Under the pieces are notes generated by a model that made no database searches, was not told the DNA's origin, and saw only the letters and a list, made by a program, of their open reading frames with translations. Positions 39,048 through 56,307 of a stretch of 64,000 bases of DNA are shown piece after piece. The stretch is taken from contig OZ037766.1 in assembly GCA_964035545.1 (NCBI GenBank), positions 28,276,673 to 28,340,672 on the forward strand, in the 5' to 3' direction. This stretch comes from Bugula neritina. Taxonomy: Eukaryota > Bryozoa > Gymnolaemata > Cheilostomatida > Bugulidae. The position numbers and the translations under genes are program-made. The stretch's first letter is position 1; each line of letters begins with the position of its first letter.

Positions 39048-40910
39048 GTCATTAACGTCAGCACGATATTCACCAAGACTCTACAATAAATTGAAACTAA
39101 TATATCAAAATGTATGAATATTTTTAACAAATTTTTATAATCACATTGGATAAAGAAGATGTTAACTATTTTATGATTTATATGTACCCCTACATAATTT
39201 TTCCTTATTATTATAAAAACACCTTTCAATTCATGTAATGCCAATGATCAATTATAATTAAGGACTAAAAATAATTTATTTGTAAAACATTTAAAGTAAA
39301 GATAATTAAATTGAGTCAGTAGCTACAACAAAGAATTTCTTGCCATACAATATTATAGAGCACGTTTATTCTTACCTTCTATACCAATTAGCAGTATATA
39401 GATTGTTTGACTAAAAGATATGTCAGTGTTATAGTCAGTTGCACCTGTTACAATTTAGGCTCATCCACCTTGAAATATAACATATTATTATAAAAGTGGA
39501 CTGTATATAATGCTAATCTTAAACTCAAACTGCAAGGATTTCAAAGAAGCAAATTAAATTCATGGCTTTTCGCTGGCACCAGCAGAATATTTGTTAAATA
39601 TAAATGCTAAAATATGGTACTTTAGAGAAAATAAAAGCAAAAGTAGCTATGGGTATATTATATGTGCTGTAAATATTAATCAAAAACCCATTGATCAACC
39701 CTTAGCTCTAACAATAGTTATTGGGAGAATCACAATGACCATTTCCTGTTTGAATATTTGTTTAATTTGCTCACCAAACCTACTTTAAAGCACCAGTCAT
39801 GCGTTTTAAGCAGCTTGAAAAGTACCAAGTCATCAAACACAAGCTATAAAGATAACTGCTTGAGAGCAATTGAACGGAAGAAGCTATGCAAGTCCTCTTC
39901 TATATACATATACTAGAATCAAGTTAAGTTTTAAAGATGTCATTTACGTGCATAATTAATATAACAATCTGTAAACTTTTGATGCAAGTTGGAAATTTTA
40001 TTTGCATGTTGGCCAAAGAGTTATTTGATTGCAATAGCCAATAACTAATTTATTGCAAAGAACTGCTACAAGGCAATTGAATCAACATGTAAAGGTGTGT
40101 TTTTAATTGAGTTCATTAGATAAGCCATTGAGAAAGAATAAGCTGTTTAGTGATGTGATCTATTATTAAAAAGTGTAGATAATACAAAAACAATAGTTTT
40201 GCAAATTGCTAAACCTGCTGTATAACTTTTATTCAATCATCTTTCAAAGTTAAAAGTTTTCATGCAACTATATTGAACCAAATTGAATATAATTAAAATT
40301 TTATTATACCTTTATATTGATTATAGTAAAAATAATAGAGAGGAGAAAAGCTCTCATGCAAGACTAAATTCCATTTAGGAGCTAAATTTGTTTATATTAT
40401 TTATGTGATAGCAGTATCTGCTGTGTAGCTTATTTGCAGGCAGGGCTAAAAAGCTGGTTTATTTGGAGTTGTCTTTTTTTAAAAACAGTAAACTTGGTAT
40501 GGAAATATTACTGCTGATTCGTATTCTTTCCATGTGGTCTAACGCAATAAACAGCCATTTGAATTGCATGGAAACACAATGGCTGAGGATGGAGTTGCAA
40601 TGCTTATATAACCTTCAGTTAATCATCATTTATGTGAATGATGAAGATTACCAGAACATTTGTGAAAGTTCTGGCAATGCTATAGTCAAAAAGAAACAAT
40701 GTATGCTTGACGTCTTAATGATGCACTTTTTACAGCGTTTGATCTCTTCATTGGTGCAATGCTAGTAACGTGTTGTGCAAAGGCTTAGTGAGTTTCAAAA
40801 TTAAGTGCATTTTATAAGGACTTTGACAACACTTCATCAGGCATGTTGGTAGGGGACCTGTAAGCTATAACTTGATGATAAATGGTTTGATGCAATAAAA
40901 CTTTTATATC
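39048..40910. other. Intergenic region, 5' side of the sulfotransferase-like gene
   Basis: Contains the probable 5' UTR exon near 39377. Otherwise AT-rich without recognised genes; the 100-codon plus-strand frame at 40463-40765 has no family features. Confidence 0.5.
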
Positions 40911-42747
40911 ACTTTGTCCAGGGATGTAGTGGCAAAAATATTCTAGGCCATACTCTGAGGCCGGGGTCCAAGGGGCCGCCCAGGCCCCCGGCGGGGTCCG
41001 GGGCAGCGCCCCTGCCGCCGAAGCTCTCAGAGCACTTCTGATGCAAATTTATGCAATTTAAAGCCATTGTGAATTATAATTCTTCTGAAAAAAATCTGTG
41101 TTGAAATGTGCACCTCGCTATTATTTTCATACCATACCAGCTATATGACGACTGGGCATTGCTGCAAACTATATAAATATTCAGTATTGTCCCATACCTG
41201 TTGACTGTAATGTAATGTAATGTAGTCTTACTCAACTGCAGTTAGATTTGTTCTGACACTAAGTCCAACCCGTACAGAAAAATTGCTAAATATCTCAAAA
41301 AGATGGAAGGATAGAGGCAGGTAACAAGTGCTCTCCAAATGCAACCTGATTACTTCAAATAACTAATACACTGCACACTAATACACTGCACAAAAAAAGA
41401 ATAATAGATCAGAACAAAGGAAGATTGCTAATCAAAAGATGTGTGTTGGTTATTTATAAAGAGCAATTTGAATTGATAACTCATTGGCAAGCAGAAATTG
41501 GTTGAAAACCTGTTTGGAGTTTCATAGGGTACTAGTCTAATCCATAAGGTGATACCGCCACACCTCCTTACACACAATAACGCACACCCAAGAAGAGTAT
41601 TTTAACTTGGTTTTAAAATAAAACCCCTGAGCTTCCACTAGATACATCAAGGAAATATACCCCAAAAGAAGAAATTTTACAGGTTTAATATGTGTTAACC
41701 TAGAAGATGATTAAATGTAAAGCCAGACATTGGTACTATCAAACATAAAAGGTTACTTATAGTGGTGTACAGTTTGCAAAACCTTATTGCATTGATAATT
41801 AACATGCAATAACGCTAGGTTTTTGACCAAAATGTGGATATAGTACCTGTAGACCTCAGTGATACATTTTCATTAGCCTCTCCTACACACCTGGTACTGT
41901 TTCTTGAATACAATTTGATTTTATTTCTGGATTTCATGTAGGTTTTTTCCAAATTCCATTGCTTATCGACAAAATGCAAGTCCACACAAGATAGATAAGG
42001 GCAACCTTCTAGCTGTCACTGCCTTGCTGAAGCCACGGTATTGGTATATTATAAGAATTCAGTCCAGCCAAATAAAACCTCACTTAATTGTGCTAGAATT
42101 AAAATTTAAACACCAAGTTTTAGAGCTTCCTGTTCCTCAGAGCATCTGCCTTTTTGAGATTTCAATATTTTTTTGCAAAGTTATAAACAAAAATCTACCC
42201 ATTTTTGGCCAATTTTAGCTGAAAAGTTTATTTTTCAATCCCTGCCAAATATCTCAGCAGGAAAGCATGGTATTCGAATAGAACAAACACTGTCAGAAAC
42301 CTGAGAAATTTATGTATGGCAAATTTTTTGATCTTTTCAATAGCCTTCATAGATTTTCTAAAAGTTAGTGATTTATACACCGAAAATGAAAGATTTTCTC
42401 CTTAGTAATCACCAATGCACAGCACTTCGCGCTTCAGTGAACACGTAGTGATAAGAAGATGGAATGTTGATAGCTGCTTATTATTCCCAGTGTAATCTCA
42501 GGCTAAACAATCACAAGTAGGCAACACGCATGCCACCCACATAGCATTAACATAACAACAACTTAAATTAGATTGTGAGCGAAATTTATGATATTCTCAG
42601 TGAGGATGCCCAAACTATCCTGTGTACTAATCATCTTTCAAAAATAATTATGCCCATACGGGCGTATGGCCTAGAACAGTCTAATTTCTTCTAGGCCATA
42701 CGGCGTATGGGACCGTATGGGTACCACTATACATCCCTGACTTTGTC
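40911..42747. mobile_element. hAT-like non-autonomous DNA transposon with 8-bp target duplication
   Basis: The element is 40919-42739 (1821 bp). Its ends are inverted: CAGGGATGTAGTGG on the left and the complement of CAGGGATGTATAGTGG on the right. Both sides are flanked by the identical 8-mer ACTTTGTC (40911-40918 and 42740-42747). An 8-bp duplication plus CAGGG termini is diagnostic of the hAT superfamily. A GC-rich block at 40960-41030 with self-complementary GGGGCAGCGCCCC stands out from the AT-rich surroundings. The subterminal TCTAGGCCATAC is present near both ends. No transposase frame is recognisable inside (longest about 64 codons), so it depended on an autonomous relative. The perfect target duplication suggests a fairly recent insertion. 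Confidence 0.92.
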
Positions 42748-43114
42748 TTTCTGAGACAGTTTTGTAAAAAAGTTGTAAATCACTCTACCCTAGTACTTTA
42801 TCGCTTGCTGGTATTCAAGTTATTTCGATTAATCAGTTTCCATGGTTACAGTGAACAGAAATTATGTCACCTGGCATGATGTAAACAAAAATATATTTAT
42901 GATGCAAGGTCCTTTATTGAATGGTAATTGGCTGATGGTTTGCATTACGTCTCATTTATCATTTTGATATGAAGTGTGCATGTTTCCTTTTTTGCAGCTG
43001 AAGTATATTTCACACAGCTTGTTTAGTCACACAGTTGAAACATAGGAAACTATTACTATTAGTTTAATTAATAGTGTTACACATTTTCAACATTCGAATA
43101 TATGAATTACAAGT

Positions 43115-47627
<4,513 letters not shown>

Positions 47628-49049
47628 TAGTTTATACAATAGAGTAGGTGGATTAGTAATGAGTGCACAATAATATATGTTCCATGCATAAATAATTTGT
47701 TTGAAACGACTCCTGTTTTTTAGGTTATGATTGACAGGTTATTGGCAAGAAATATTTTTTGATTGACTATCGATATACAATGATTTTGTTGAATGCTTGT
47801 GCTAATACACTTTACCTGCAGTAAGTGCAAGACTTTACCAGTACCCATATGCTTGGCAGTGTGATGTGAACTTCTACTACTATTAGGCTAATGGTACATA
47901 ATGACACAGTGAATGGCGAACCCAAATCATTAGACATATTTATCTTGCAAAACTTTAAACATTAGTGTAAGCAGGGAATTTCTTCATTATATTATACATT
48001 TCTTAGTTGCATCATAGTTTATGTAAACTATGATGCAACTAACAAATGTAACTAACTACTTTATGTAAACTTGCATACATATTATAGTATAAAGATAATT
48101 CAATCTCTTGTTATGTGTTTAATTATATATATGTGTATTATTATTATTCATGTGATTCAGTAGCCACTATTACTACCTTTCCAATCTTTGCATTATATAG
48201 ACTTTTCATTTGATGTTTGGAAACCGTTGCATCTAATGAAACCGCAACCACAAATTATTTTGTACAAGCATCCATTCACATAATTTGAAGCAATGGAAAC
48301 GCAGTGAGTTTGCCCAATTATTATGGATTTCAAGAGTTATTTCCTCATGGTCATTCACTGATTAGTTTTTTGTTAGTCATACCTGTACTCGTATATTGTA
48401 TGACAAACAATATATGTCATTAGCAAATCACAGAACAATCATTTTTTAGATGTTTACCTGAGCTTGTATTGGTTTCCTTGATTATCTTCTAGTTTTATTA
48501 TTATATTATTGTTGGCACATGATCTTTTTATTAATTTACAGTTTTATTGTTTTAATAAATGCTTAAACACACATGCATGTAAACAAGCTATATAAAGTTA
48601 TTGAAAAACAATTTCAAATCCAGATTGACACTCAATAGAACAAAATTATACCACAAAAAGCTATAAAAAAGATAATATCGCTGGGAAAAATAATATTTGT
48701 GCTATAAAATTATATTTTATAGTTTCTTTAATATAAAATGGAATTCAGCAAGTGGAGTTTTTTTACTGCTATTTTTTTATAGTTTTAAAAACTTTTTTTT
48801 TGATAATTCTTTTAAAATTGTCATGATGCAGCTTTTATAATTATTTTAAATATGAGGCTGTATATGTAAAAGTGTAGGTTATAATACATGTACTGACAAA
48901 TCTTGAGTATTTTATTAATACTAAGACTAGATGGTCACAAAATGTAAAATTCAGGCTACTATATATGTGTTTACTTATATTTAACATGACACCGTTAACC
49001 AGGTGAGTAGTTAAACTAAAGCACAAAATAAATATGTTAAAATTTGTTG
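47628..49049. other. Convergent intergenic region
   Basis: This region lies between the 3' end of receptor copy 1 (plus) and the 3' end of nucleotidyltransferase-TPR copy 2 (minus). It contains a 40-nt hairpin at 48003-48042, a plus-strand AATAAA at 48554-48559 that could serve the receptor, and a minus-strand AATAAA at 48911-48916 that could serve the TPR gene. No coding sequence recognised. Confidence 0.6.
48003..48042. repeat. Perfect 19-bp-stem hairpin with 2-nt loop
   Basis: TTAGTTGCATCATAGTTTA, then TG, then the exact reverse complement of the first 19 bases. It lies between two convergent genes. Confidence 0.9.
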
Positions 49050-52000
49050 TCACAAAACTTCAGAAAGGCGCTTCTCTATCTTCTGATTAATTTCAGTCAA
49101 CTGAGGATGTGTGGAGTCACATGATCCAAGCCTCTGCTTACATAAAGCCAGTTGATAAGCATCTAATGCTTGCTGGTGAAAACTTAAAGATTTTGCTCTA
49201 ACATTAGATTTTTCAGCGAAGGCTAGGTACATGTCTCCTTTATTTACTAAAATCTCAGCTTGATCTAGTAAGCTATCGCTTGGATTTGTTGATTCAAGAA
49301 TTTTAAAAGCTTCAGCAAAAAGTTGTTCTGCAAGCAGGCCGTCTCCATTTTTCCAGTCATTAAAAGCTTGTCCTGCTATAGTCTGAGCTTTGTAAACATA
49401 GGAATATTCATCTTCACTGCAAGGGTTCTCAAACATGTTGAGTGCTATATCAAAAGCTTGAGCAGCTCTACCAGGCAATCCGGCAAATGTTAAATGATAT
49501 CCAAACCGAGAGACTACTGTCGCTGATTGTGAATGAGCAACGCCAAATCGAGACAATTGGGGGAAAACTTTTAGACAGGTATCATAGAACTCTTTTGTTC
49601 CAGACAAGTCTGCTGTCTCTAATAACAAGGTTAGATGCAAATGGTCATTACAGTAAAGCTGTGTAGTCATTACCATTGACTCCAAATAGTAATCTGAAAA
49701 TGGAATTCCTCTCTTCAATGACTCCATAGCAACTCCCAAATGATACAGCGTGTTAGCGATGTCTCTGTGACAAGATTTTTCCCCATAGAGCTCTAAAAAC
49801 ATTTCTAAGCTTTTTTGAAAATACAATGCAGCTCTTTGATAGTACTTTGTGTATTGATAAACAATTCCAATAGTCCAAATCACATGAGCAAGAATTACTG
49901 TAGGAGTTGTTAGGAACACTAGTTGGCTTTCGGGTGATTCTAAAAATATGTGCCCAGCTGGAGTTGGTTTGGCTGTTGATTGCAAAGATTTATCAATGCA
50001 AATTTGCATTGCTTTTAAAAGGTGTTTCAGTGACTTTTCGTATTTGAACATCATAAGAAAGCACTCTCCAAGCCTCAGTTGCATTTTAGCTACCATAACA
50101 ATGCTGTCCTCACCTAACAAGTTCAAATTTTCCCAAATCCTAATTGCTCTTTTAAAATATTCTTGAGCAGTTGCATATTTGCTTAGCCCATAATGACTTG
50201 CTCCTATTTCGGAATAAATGTCTGCCAACAGAAATTGTTGCGTCTCATTGCTAGGAGATTGATTGGAATTCTCAAACAGTGCCAAGAAACTTTCATTGTA
50301 CTGCAATGTGATCTTTTCATGTCTTCTCTGTGCCAGAGAGTAAGTCAACGCTTTCACGCACCGCCATGTTTTCAACAAGTCATTGGGGAATTCTTGTTGA
50401 AACCTTCTGATAGTCAGTTCTGGATTTTCCATAAAAATTGTTTCACAGACGTGCTCCTGGAAGTAGTCTTGACACTCTGACCACCTGTTGCAATAGTGGT
50501 ACGTTTGAAACTTTACCAACCAGCTTGGTGAGCTGAATTCTAATTTCAGAATTTTAAACACATCCATGGAATCCATCAACTTAAGCAAATGATTTTTTAG
50601 TGCAATTGAATGTTTGCAGTACAAGTTGAACAGATTTTGTGAAAGCACCCATCTTGAACCAGCTGCTTCTGGAATTTGAGGAAATCTTCGCGGCCTTGTC
50701 ATTTGAAACATATTGATTGGTAGAACAGAAAGTCTATCATCCTGAGAATCATAGTACAAGTATGTTGATAACCGAAAATAACAAGAACAAGCCAGCATAA
50801 ATGACAAAGAAAAGTGGACAGAGTGTGAGAGCATGTTTTTTGCCGTTAGGGAATGCAGTGTCTCCCAAGAACTTGGCTCACAAACTCCAAGCAATATAGA
50901 AATATCCTCCAAGCAAATGGATGGAAACCTGTAAAGCTCATCCTTGGTATGTAAAGAAAATCCTTTATTGACAAAAATCTCAATAGGTTTAAAACCAAAC
51001 TTTTCAGAATCAGCTTTGAACATTTCAATATTAGCATTTTTTCTGTTTTCGTTAGCAGGAAAAGATTTCAGCATGCTGAATGCTTTAACAAGCTTATCAC
51101 TGTTGACTCCCTTCTTGTATATAATGTTTGCTTGATTTAACATAGTTGTAAAGTCACCATTTTTCTGCTTGATAGTTTTTGGAGGATTGTTCAGTATCTC
51201 TAAATATTGATTTTTTAACTCAGAGGGCAAAAGAATATACTGATAATCACCACAATTACCATTTCCTGTTGGGATATTTCCGGCAATTTCTTTTAATCCA
51301 TCTATTTTAAAGCCACTTGTATGTCTATCTTGAAACCAGCCTTCTAGTTCTTTAATTGCCATACACTCTAGTTTTGTCTCTTTAATACTCCCAATAATAA
51401 AGTAACTTGAAAGAGCTAGTTTGTGAAAATAGGCTAAAGTTTGGTCATTTTTTACCTCTATGAGAAACATGTACTCAAAATCTGAGTAAGGAGTCGCCTC
51501 TCCTTTAGCAAGGGATCCCAATGCAATCACAGAGAAGGCACAAGGCAGCTTTTCTGAAATACTTTCAATGCTGAAATCGAAAATAATTTTTGCAAGATCT
51601 GTCATTCTTTTGGAACAGTAGAGAGATACTTGTCGCACATAATTATAAAATCTCTCAAACTCTACTGGCAATGCAATATCTTCTGACAAAATGGCTGCTT
51701 TCTTTAATTCTCCACTGCAATATTCTTTTGTTTCACGTAAGTGCAACATAATTGTTTTGGCAGTTTGTAAACTCTGTTGAAAATCAAATGCATAATTTTT
51801 TGTTCCAATACATGTTTTCTGAACCGTAAATGCCTTTTTAGCCCATGCCACCTCATGATCTTTGTCTATGCTTCTTGCGGACACAGAGGTGCAAAGCGTG
51901 TATGCCTAAAATATTAACTAAATACAGCTTTCAAAATGAAAGTATTATGCCTATATTCAAGGAAGTAAAAGTAACCTCCCCCTAATATAAGTATTTCAGC

Positions 52001-53785
52001 TTGACTGGTTAGATGATAGATTTCCTTACTTATATTAATTTGCAAAATTAAATTATGCAGTAATTTTGAACTCTAGTATGTATATGTTAATTTTGGAAAT
52101 GTCAGCATTGATTATTAAGCTAAATATTTTCCTTTACCATAAATAGAGTCAGTTATATACTATATGTTATAAAGTATTACAGCTTTGCAAAGTAAATCCA
52201 AACATACAAAAAATTGTTAGGAATTGAAGTTTGTTGTTTGAGCCCACCTTGAGCGCATCTGTCCAGTGCCCTGTTCTCTCATACTCATCTATATAACCGT
52301 CAGCTAGTTTACTGAGGTGAGGTATTTGAACTGTCAGGTTGTAGGGACCTCCAGGAGCACTGTAATAGTCTCGTTTGAATGCATCTAAATCTTCCTTTGA
52401 AATCTGTCAATTATACATGATGCAACATGTTATGGCACATACTATAATAATTGATTCGCTGTTGATAACACACATTATACTGTATGTATATATAGATGTC
52501 GTCATCATTGAAAGCATCAAACAAATGACGAATTTATGTAAAATTGAGATAAGAAGTAGAGCTTTTTGGAAATTCAATAAGCAAAATTTAAGACAATGAT
52601 TAAGTATAGGTTAGAATATCAAACCATCTAACAGTAGAAATAATATAGCTGCAACCAGGAGTTTTGCTAACTAGCTGTAACTAGGCAGCTGTATTATAGC
52701 TGGTGAATGAAATGTGCAGTAGAATAGAAATAGTATAATAAATTAATGTGGCTCTCTAACTTTCCTATGGCATATTGAATCTCTGAACTTCTTAACGCCT
52801 ACGATATCGAATTCATACGCACTGTTTTGGTGTGGTATTACACAGGTAACTTTATTTGTTTATGTCAAACATCAACTGCCTGGTGTATAAAGATTGTAAG
52901 AGTTGAATTAGGTTTTACAGTTTAAAGCAGGACTGTCCAACAGGCTGCCCCAGGGCCTGATACAGCCCCCAGCCTAAATTTATGTGGCCATCAAAGACAT
53001 AATAATTTATAGAATTATTTTGCACATATATGAATTAGAATAAAAAAAAACACTTTTAAAATGTCTATTTTTATATATGCTACAAAACATGCAGCCTGCA
53101 GTAAGTATTGTGACTTTATTGTGTAATGAATCATAGGAGCTTGGAATCTAAGATTAATTTAAAAAAAATGATGACGTGGCCCTCAGCCAAAGCTGAGTTT
53201 TACAATGTGGCCCTTGCACTGAAAAGGTTGGACACCCCTGGCTTAGAGTATATATAAACATAAAAACATGATTTAATTTGCAAGAATTTATAGCCATTGC
53301 TATAGTTGAAAGTGCAAAGCAATGTTATAATTTCACCAGTTCAAACAATTGACAACAAATTTACACATCAGCCAATCATTTTTTGCCCTTCTGCTTCACA
53401 CTTTGATGGAGCAAGCATCAGTCTAAGAATGTCACATTATACTAATAATTAATACTTCTCCATCATAAACAAGCATATAAAATCAAACCTCAGTTGATGC
53501 AGCCAGCTTAGTAGCTTGTATAAGTTTACTTAAAACTTAAATTGCAGCCAACACTTTTACCAAGGTACATAATATGTGCAATAATGGAGAAATTGAGAAA
53601 AGCCTGTGTTTTAGATTAGAAATGTAGCACAAATAGTTATGTTCTCGCAAGAAATACAAATAAAGAACTTAGGCTATCTCAATTTCTTCACTACAGCTCC
53701 TAAAAAGCCCATTCTTTTGAAAAATGTAACAACTGAAACATTTGCCACTACTTACCACATGACCATCTTTTCTACTGGAAGCCAT
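49050..53785 (-). CDS. Nucleotidyltransferase-TPR protein, copy 2
   Basis: Same three-exon plan as the copy at 29-35 kb: 53756-53785 (ATG, ten residues), 52248-52403 (52 residues) and 49050-51905 (951 residues); 1013 aa. The nucleotidyltransferase motif GSLAKGEATPYSDFE is intact with G192-S193, D204 and E206 at the same positions as in copy 1. The IPTGNGNCGDYQY block, the helical middle and the C-terminal TPR-like array are all kept, and the length differs by only three residues. The open frame and conserved motifs argue for a functional gene. Exon 2 and the last 140 bases are nearly identical in DNA to copy 1 while the middle is clearly divergent. The first exon differs (MASSRKDGHV versus MALHNEDSYA). 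No membrane segment. The substrate is unknown. Confidence 0.88.
52920..53248. mobile_element. Short hAT-like MITE
   Basis: Element 52928-53240 (313 bp). The inverted ends are CAGGACTGTCCAAC and the complement of CAGGGGTGTCCAAC. The flanking 8-mers are GTTTAAAG and GCTTAGAG (6 of 8 match), an aged 8-bp duplication. It contains GTGGCCCTCAGCCAAAGC and GTGGCCCTTGCAC segments typical of the Charlie-like hAT group. It sits in intron 1 of nucleotidyltransferase-TPR copy 2. Non-coding. Confidence 0.75.
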
Positions 53786-54480
53786 AATTTGCACTGAATA
53801 AAGTATTTTCACTTTGACGCAGGTGACTGCTCATAACACGAATCATGTTACAATATACATGTATATCAATTTTATGACTTGCTTTACAATGTTCAATGTG
53901 AAAATGTATCCTCAAACTTCCTTTTAGGCATTGAGTGACACTGATAATGATCAACACCATTTCTTTGTACAAGATAATCTATTAAGTTAGGACATATTAT
54001 TATGCACATCAGTTTAAGAATTGGTGTTATTATTAAGCAGTATAATATTATGTAATGCTTCAGTGAACAGCACCTCGATGCCTATCTATTTTAGTAGGTA
54101 TAATATGTAAGGACTCTTTATTGTATAGCAATTTCAGAACTGCATGTAGAGAACTTGAATGATTCATCAGTCTGTTGCTGTAAACTCTGAGTTTGTTTTG
54201 ACACAGGAGGAAAATTTCCAACAGTATAAAACTGCCAGCTCTACTCCTCATTGCTTTTCAATATGAAGAGTTCTGCTTGCAATGACATGAATGGAGTGTT
54301 ATCTGAATGCAGCTCTAATATTCCTATAGATCCTTCATAAATGTCATTTAGTTAGTTATAAAGTGAAATTTTATATTTATGGTGTAATTTGGCTAGGGTT
54401 TTTAGTAGATCATAGTATATAAATAGATAATCAATTATTATAAGCATTGTTTATGGATATCTACGGGTCAGTTAGTCTAC
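53786..54480. other. Upstream flank of nucleotidyltransferase-TPR copy 2
   Basis: Presumed promoter and 5' UTR region. Two 63-66-codon minus-strand frames are present without recognisable features. Nothing else is evident. Confidence 0.45.
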
Positions 54481-54486
54481 TGTACT

Positions 54487-55003
54487 AGTGAGGTATTATG
54501 AGTATAGTAATATGATATTATGAGTATAGTAGTGTGGTATTATGAGTATAGTAGTGTGGTATTATGAGTATAGTAGTGTGGTATTATGAGTATAGTAGTG
54601 TGGTATTATGAGTATAGTAGTATGGTATTATGAGTATAGTAGTGTGGTTTTATGAGTATAGTAGTGTGGTATTATGAGTATAGTAGTGTGGTATTATGAG
54701 TATAGTAGTATGGTAATATGAGTATAGTAGTGTGGTATTATGAGTATAGTAGTATGGTATTATGAGTATAGTAGTATGGTAATATGAGTATAGTAGTGTG
54801 GTATTATGAGTATAGTAGTGTGGTATATTATGAGTGTAGTAGTGTGGTATAATGAGTATATATAGTAGTGTGGTATTATGAGTATAGTAGTGTGGTATTA
54901 TGAGTATAGTAGTGTGGTATTATGAGTGTAGTAGTGTGGTATTATGAGTATAGTTGTGGAGTATTATGAATATAATAGTGTGGTATTACGAGTATAGTAG
55001 TTT
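54487..55003. repeat. 22-bp minisatellite
   Basis: About 23 tandem copies of a 22-bp unit close to AGTATAGTAGTGTGGTATTATG, with a few indels (ATATTATGAG, TATATATAG). The repeat family resembles the 17-bp array at the window start in its GTAGT content but differs in period. Intergenic. Confidence 0.95.
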
Positions 55004-55759
55004 GAGGAGACAACTTCTATGATAATTATGCTTTATAATATAAAGTTTTTTCTTGGAATACATACATTTACACCTGTGGACTTACTAGGATATACATACT
55101 TTATAAAACAATCATATGTTAACTAACTATAGTAGCTCTAAAAATGTTATCATATGCAGCTGTAAAATTATTGTATACATGTCTAAAGTTTGAAGCTTTA
55201 TAACACATCTCAAAGCACCACTAGAATATGTTATTATATATAGATAATATCTTTTACTTTAGCACACATAATTATTTGGTTTTATAAAAAGTATCAAATA
55301 ATTTGACATTCATTCCAGTTTAATTGCTCTGTTTTCAAAATTATTTGCTTTTCACAACAAAATCATGTCAAAGTATAGAAGTTATCCCACTCCTAATAAT
55401 GAAGCATGCAAAGTAGATTGCTTGCAGTGCCACTCAATTGCGCGGACTTTATTTATGGCATCAATACCTGTAGATCAAACTATATATGTCAAAATCAATA
55501 AAGTAATGCAAGTGTATATAACCTAAATGGTTTTTTTAATTTTTCAGCCAATTATAGGTATTAAATGGCATCTATCAAAGATGATTTAATTTATCATTAT
55601 TAAATCAAGATTTTCAATTACAATGGAGAAGCATAAAAACCAGACAATATGATTTAATTGTGTAATCTCAGAATGAAGGCACTTTACATTGGTTCTTACA
55701 GGAGCCTAACTCTTGCTGTTGCAAAATATACTATACAAAACTCACTCAAGTTTATAGCC

Positions 55760-55950
55760 GCTATCCTCGTGAGAAACCTCTGATGGAAAGGGTTTTTGTT
55801 AGAATGGGCTAAGGCCTTGTTTAGATGAGGCACAGGAGCAATTATGACTGGATGCTGATCCTAACATCACCAATGGCCTTTGTCAGGGTTTGAACCCATG
55901 ACTTCGTGTTCACTAAGCAAGTGCTTTAACCCCTAGACCACAGCTGCTCC
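55760..55950 (-). repeat. tRNA-derived SINE
   Basis: Reading minus from 55950: GGAGCAGCTGTGGTCTAGGG contains a good RNA polymerase III A box (TGGTCTAGGGG). About 35 bases later comes a near-consensus B box, GGTTCAAACCC. About 120 bases of non-tRNA body follow to around 55760. The 5' end resembles a tRNA acceptor stem start, but no matching 3' acceptor strand exists, so this is a SINE rather than a tRNA gene. The family is not identified. Confidence 0.7.
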
Positions 55951-56307
55951 ATATAAATTATACGGAAACTGATTAAATTGTTGTCCATTTTTTAGAAAAT
56001 ATCTTGAGCCCTATTACCTAAAATTTTGTCAATTTTTTGACAACAAAACAACACTGGATGGTTAAAAATAATTTTGTCACATACAACATATTATAAGCAA
56101 TTCATCATTACCATACTGTGAGCTCAGTATTAATATTGCTCTTACAGTTAGTTCAAAAACAATTTAAAATTCAGTGGCAATCAACTTTGTGATTCCACAA
56201 ACTAAATAAAAAAACTGGTTCAATCAAAATTTCTCATTCATATTTCTAAACATCACCATCACTTTCACGGGACAAATGCTGCAAAGTCAGTACTAATACG
56301 ACTACTT

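Noticed and set aside
40463-40765. 100-codon plus-strand frame with Met/Leu-rich product
   Set aside because: No domain, no splice context, no second copy; composition typical of AT-rich noncoding DNA.
54487-55003. Regular repeats resembling a CRISPR array
   Set aside because: The units are contiguous without unique spacers and the DNA is animal nuclear; it is a minisatellite.
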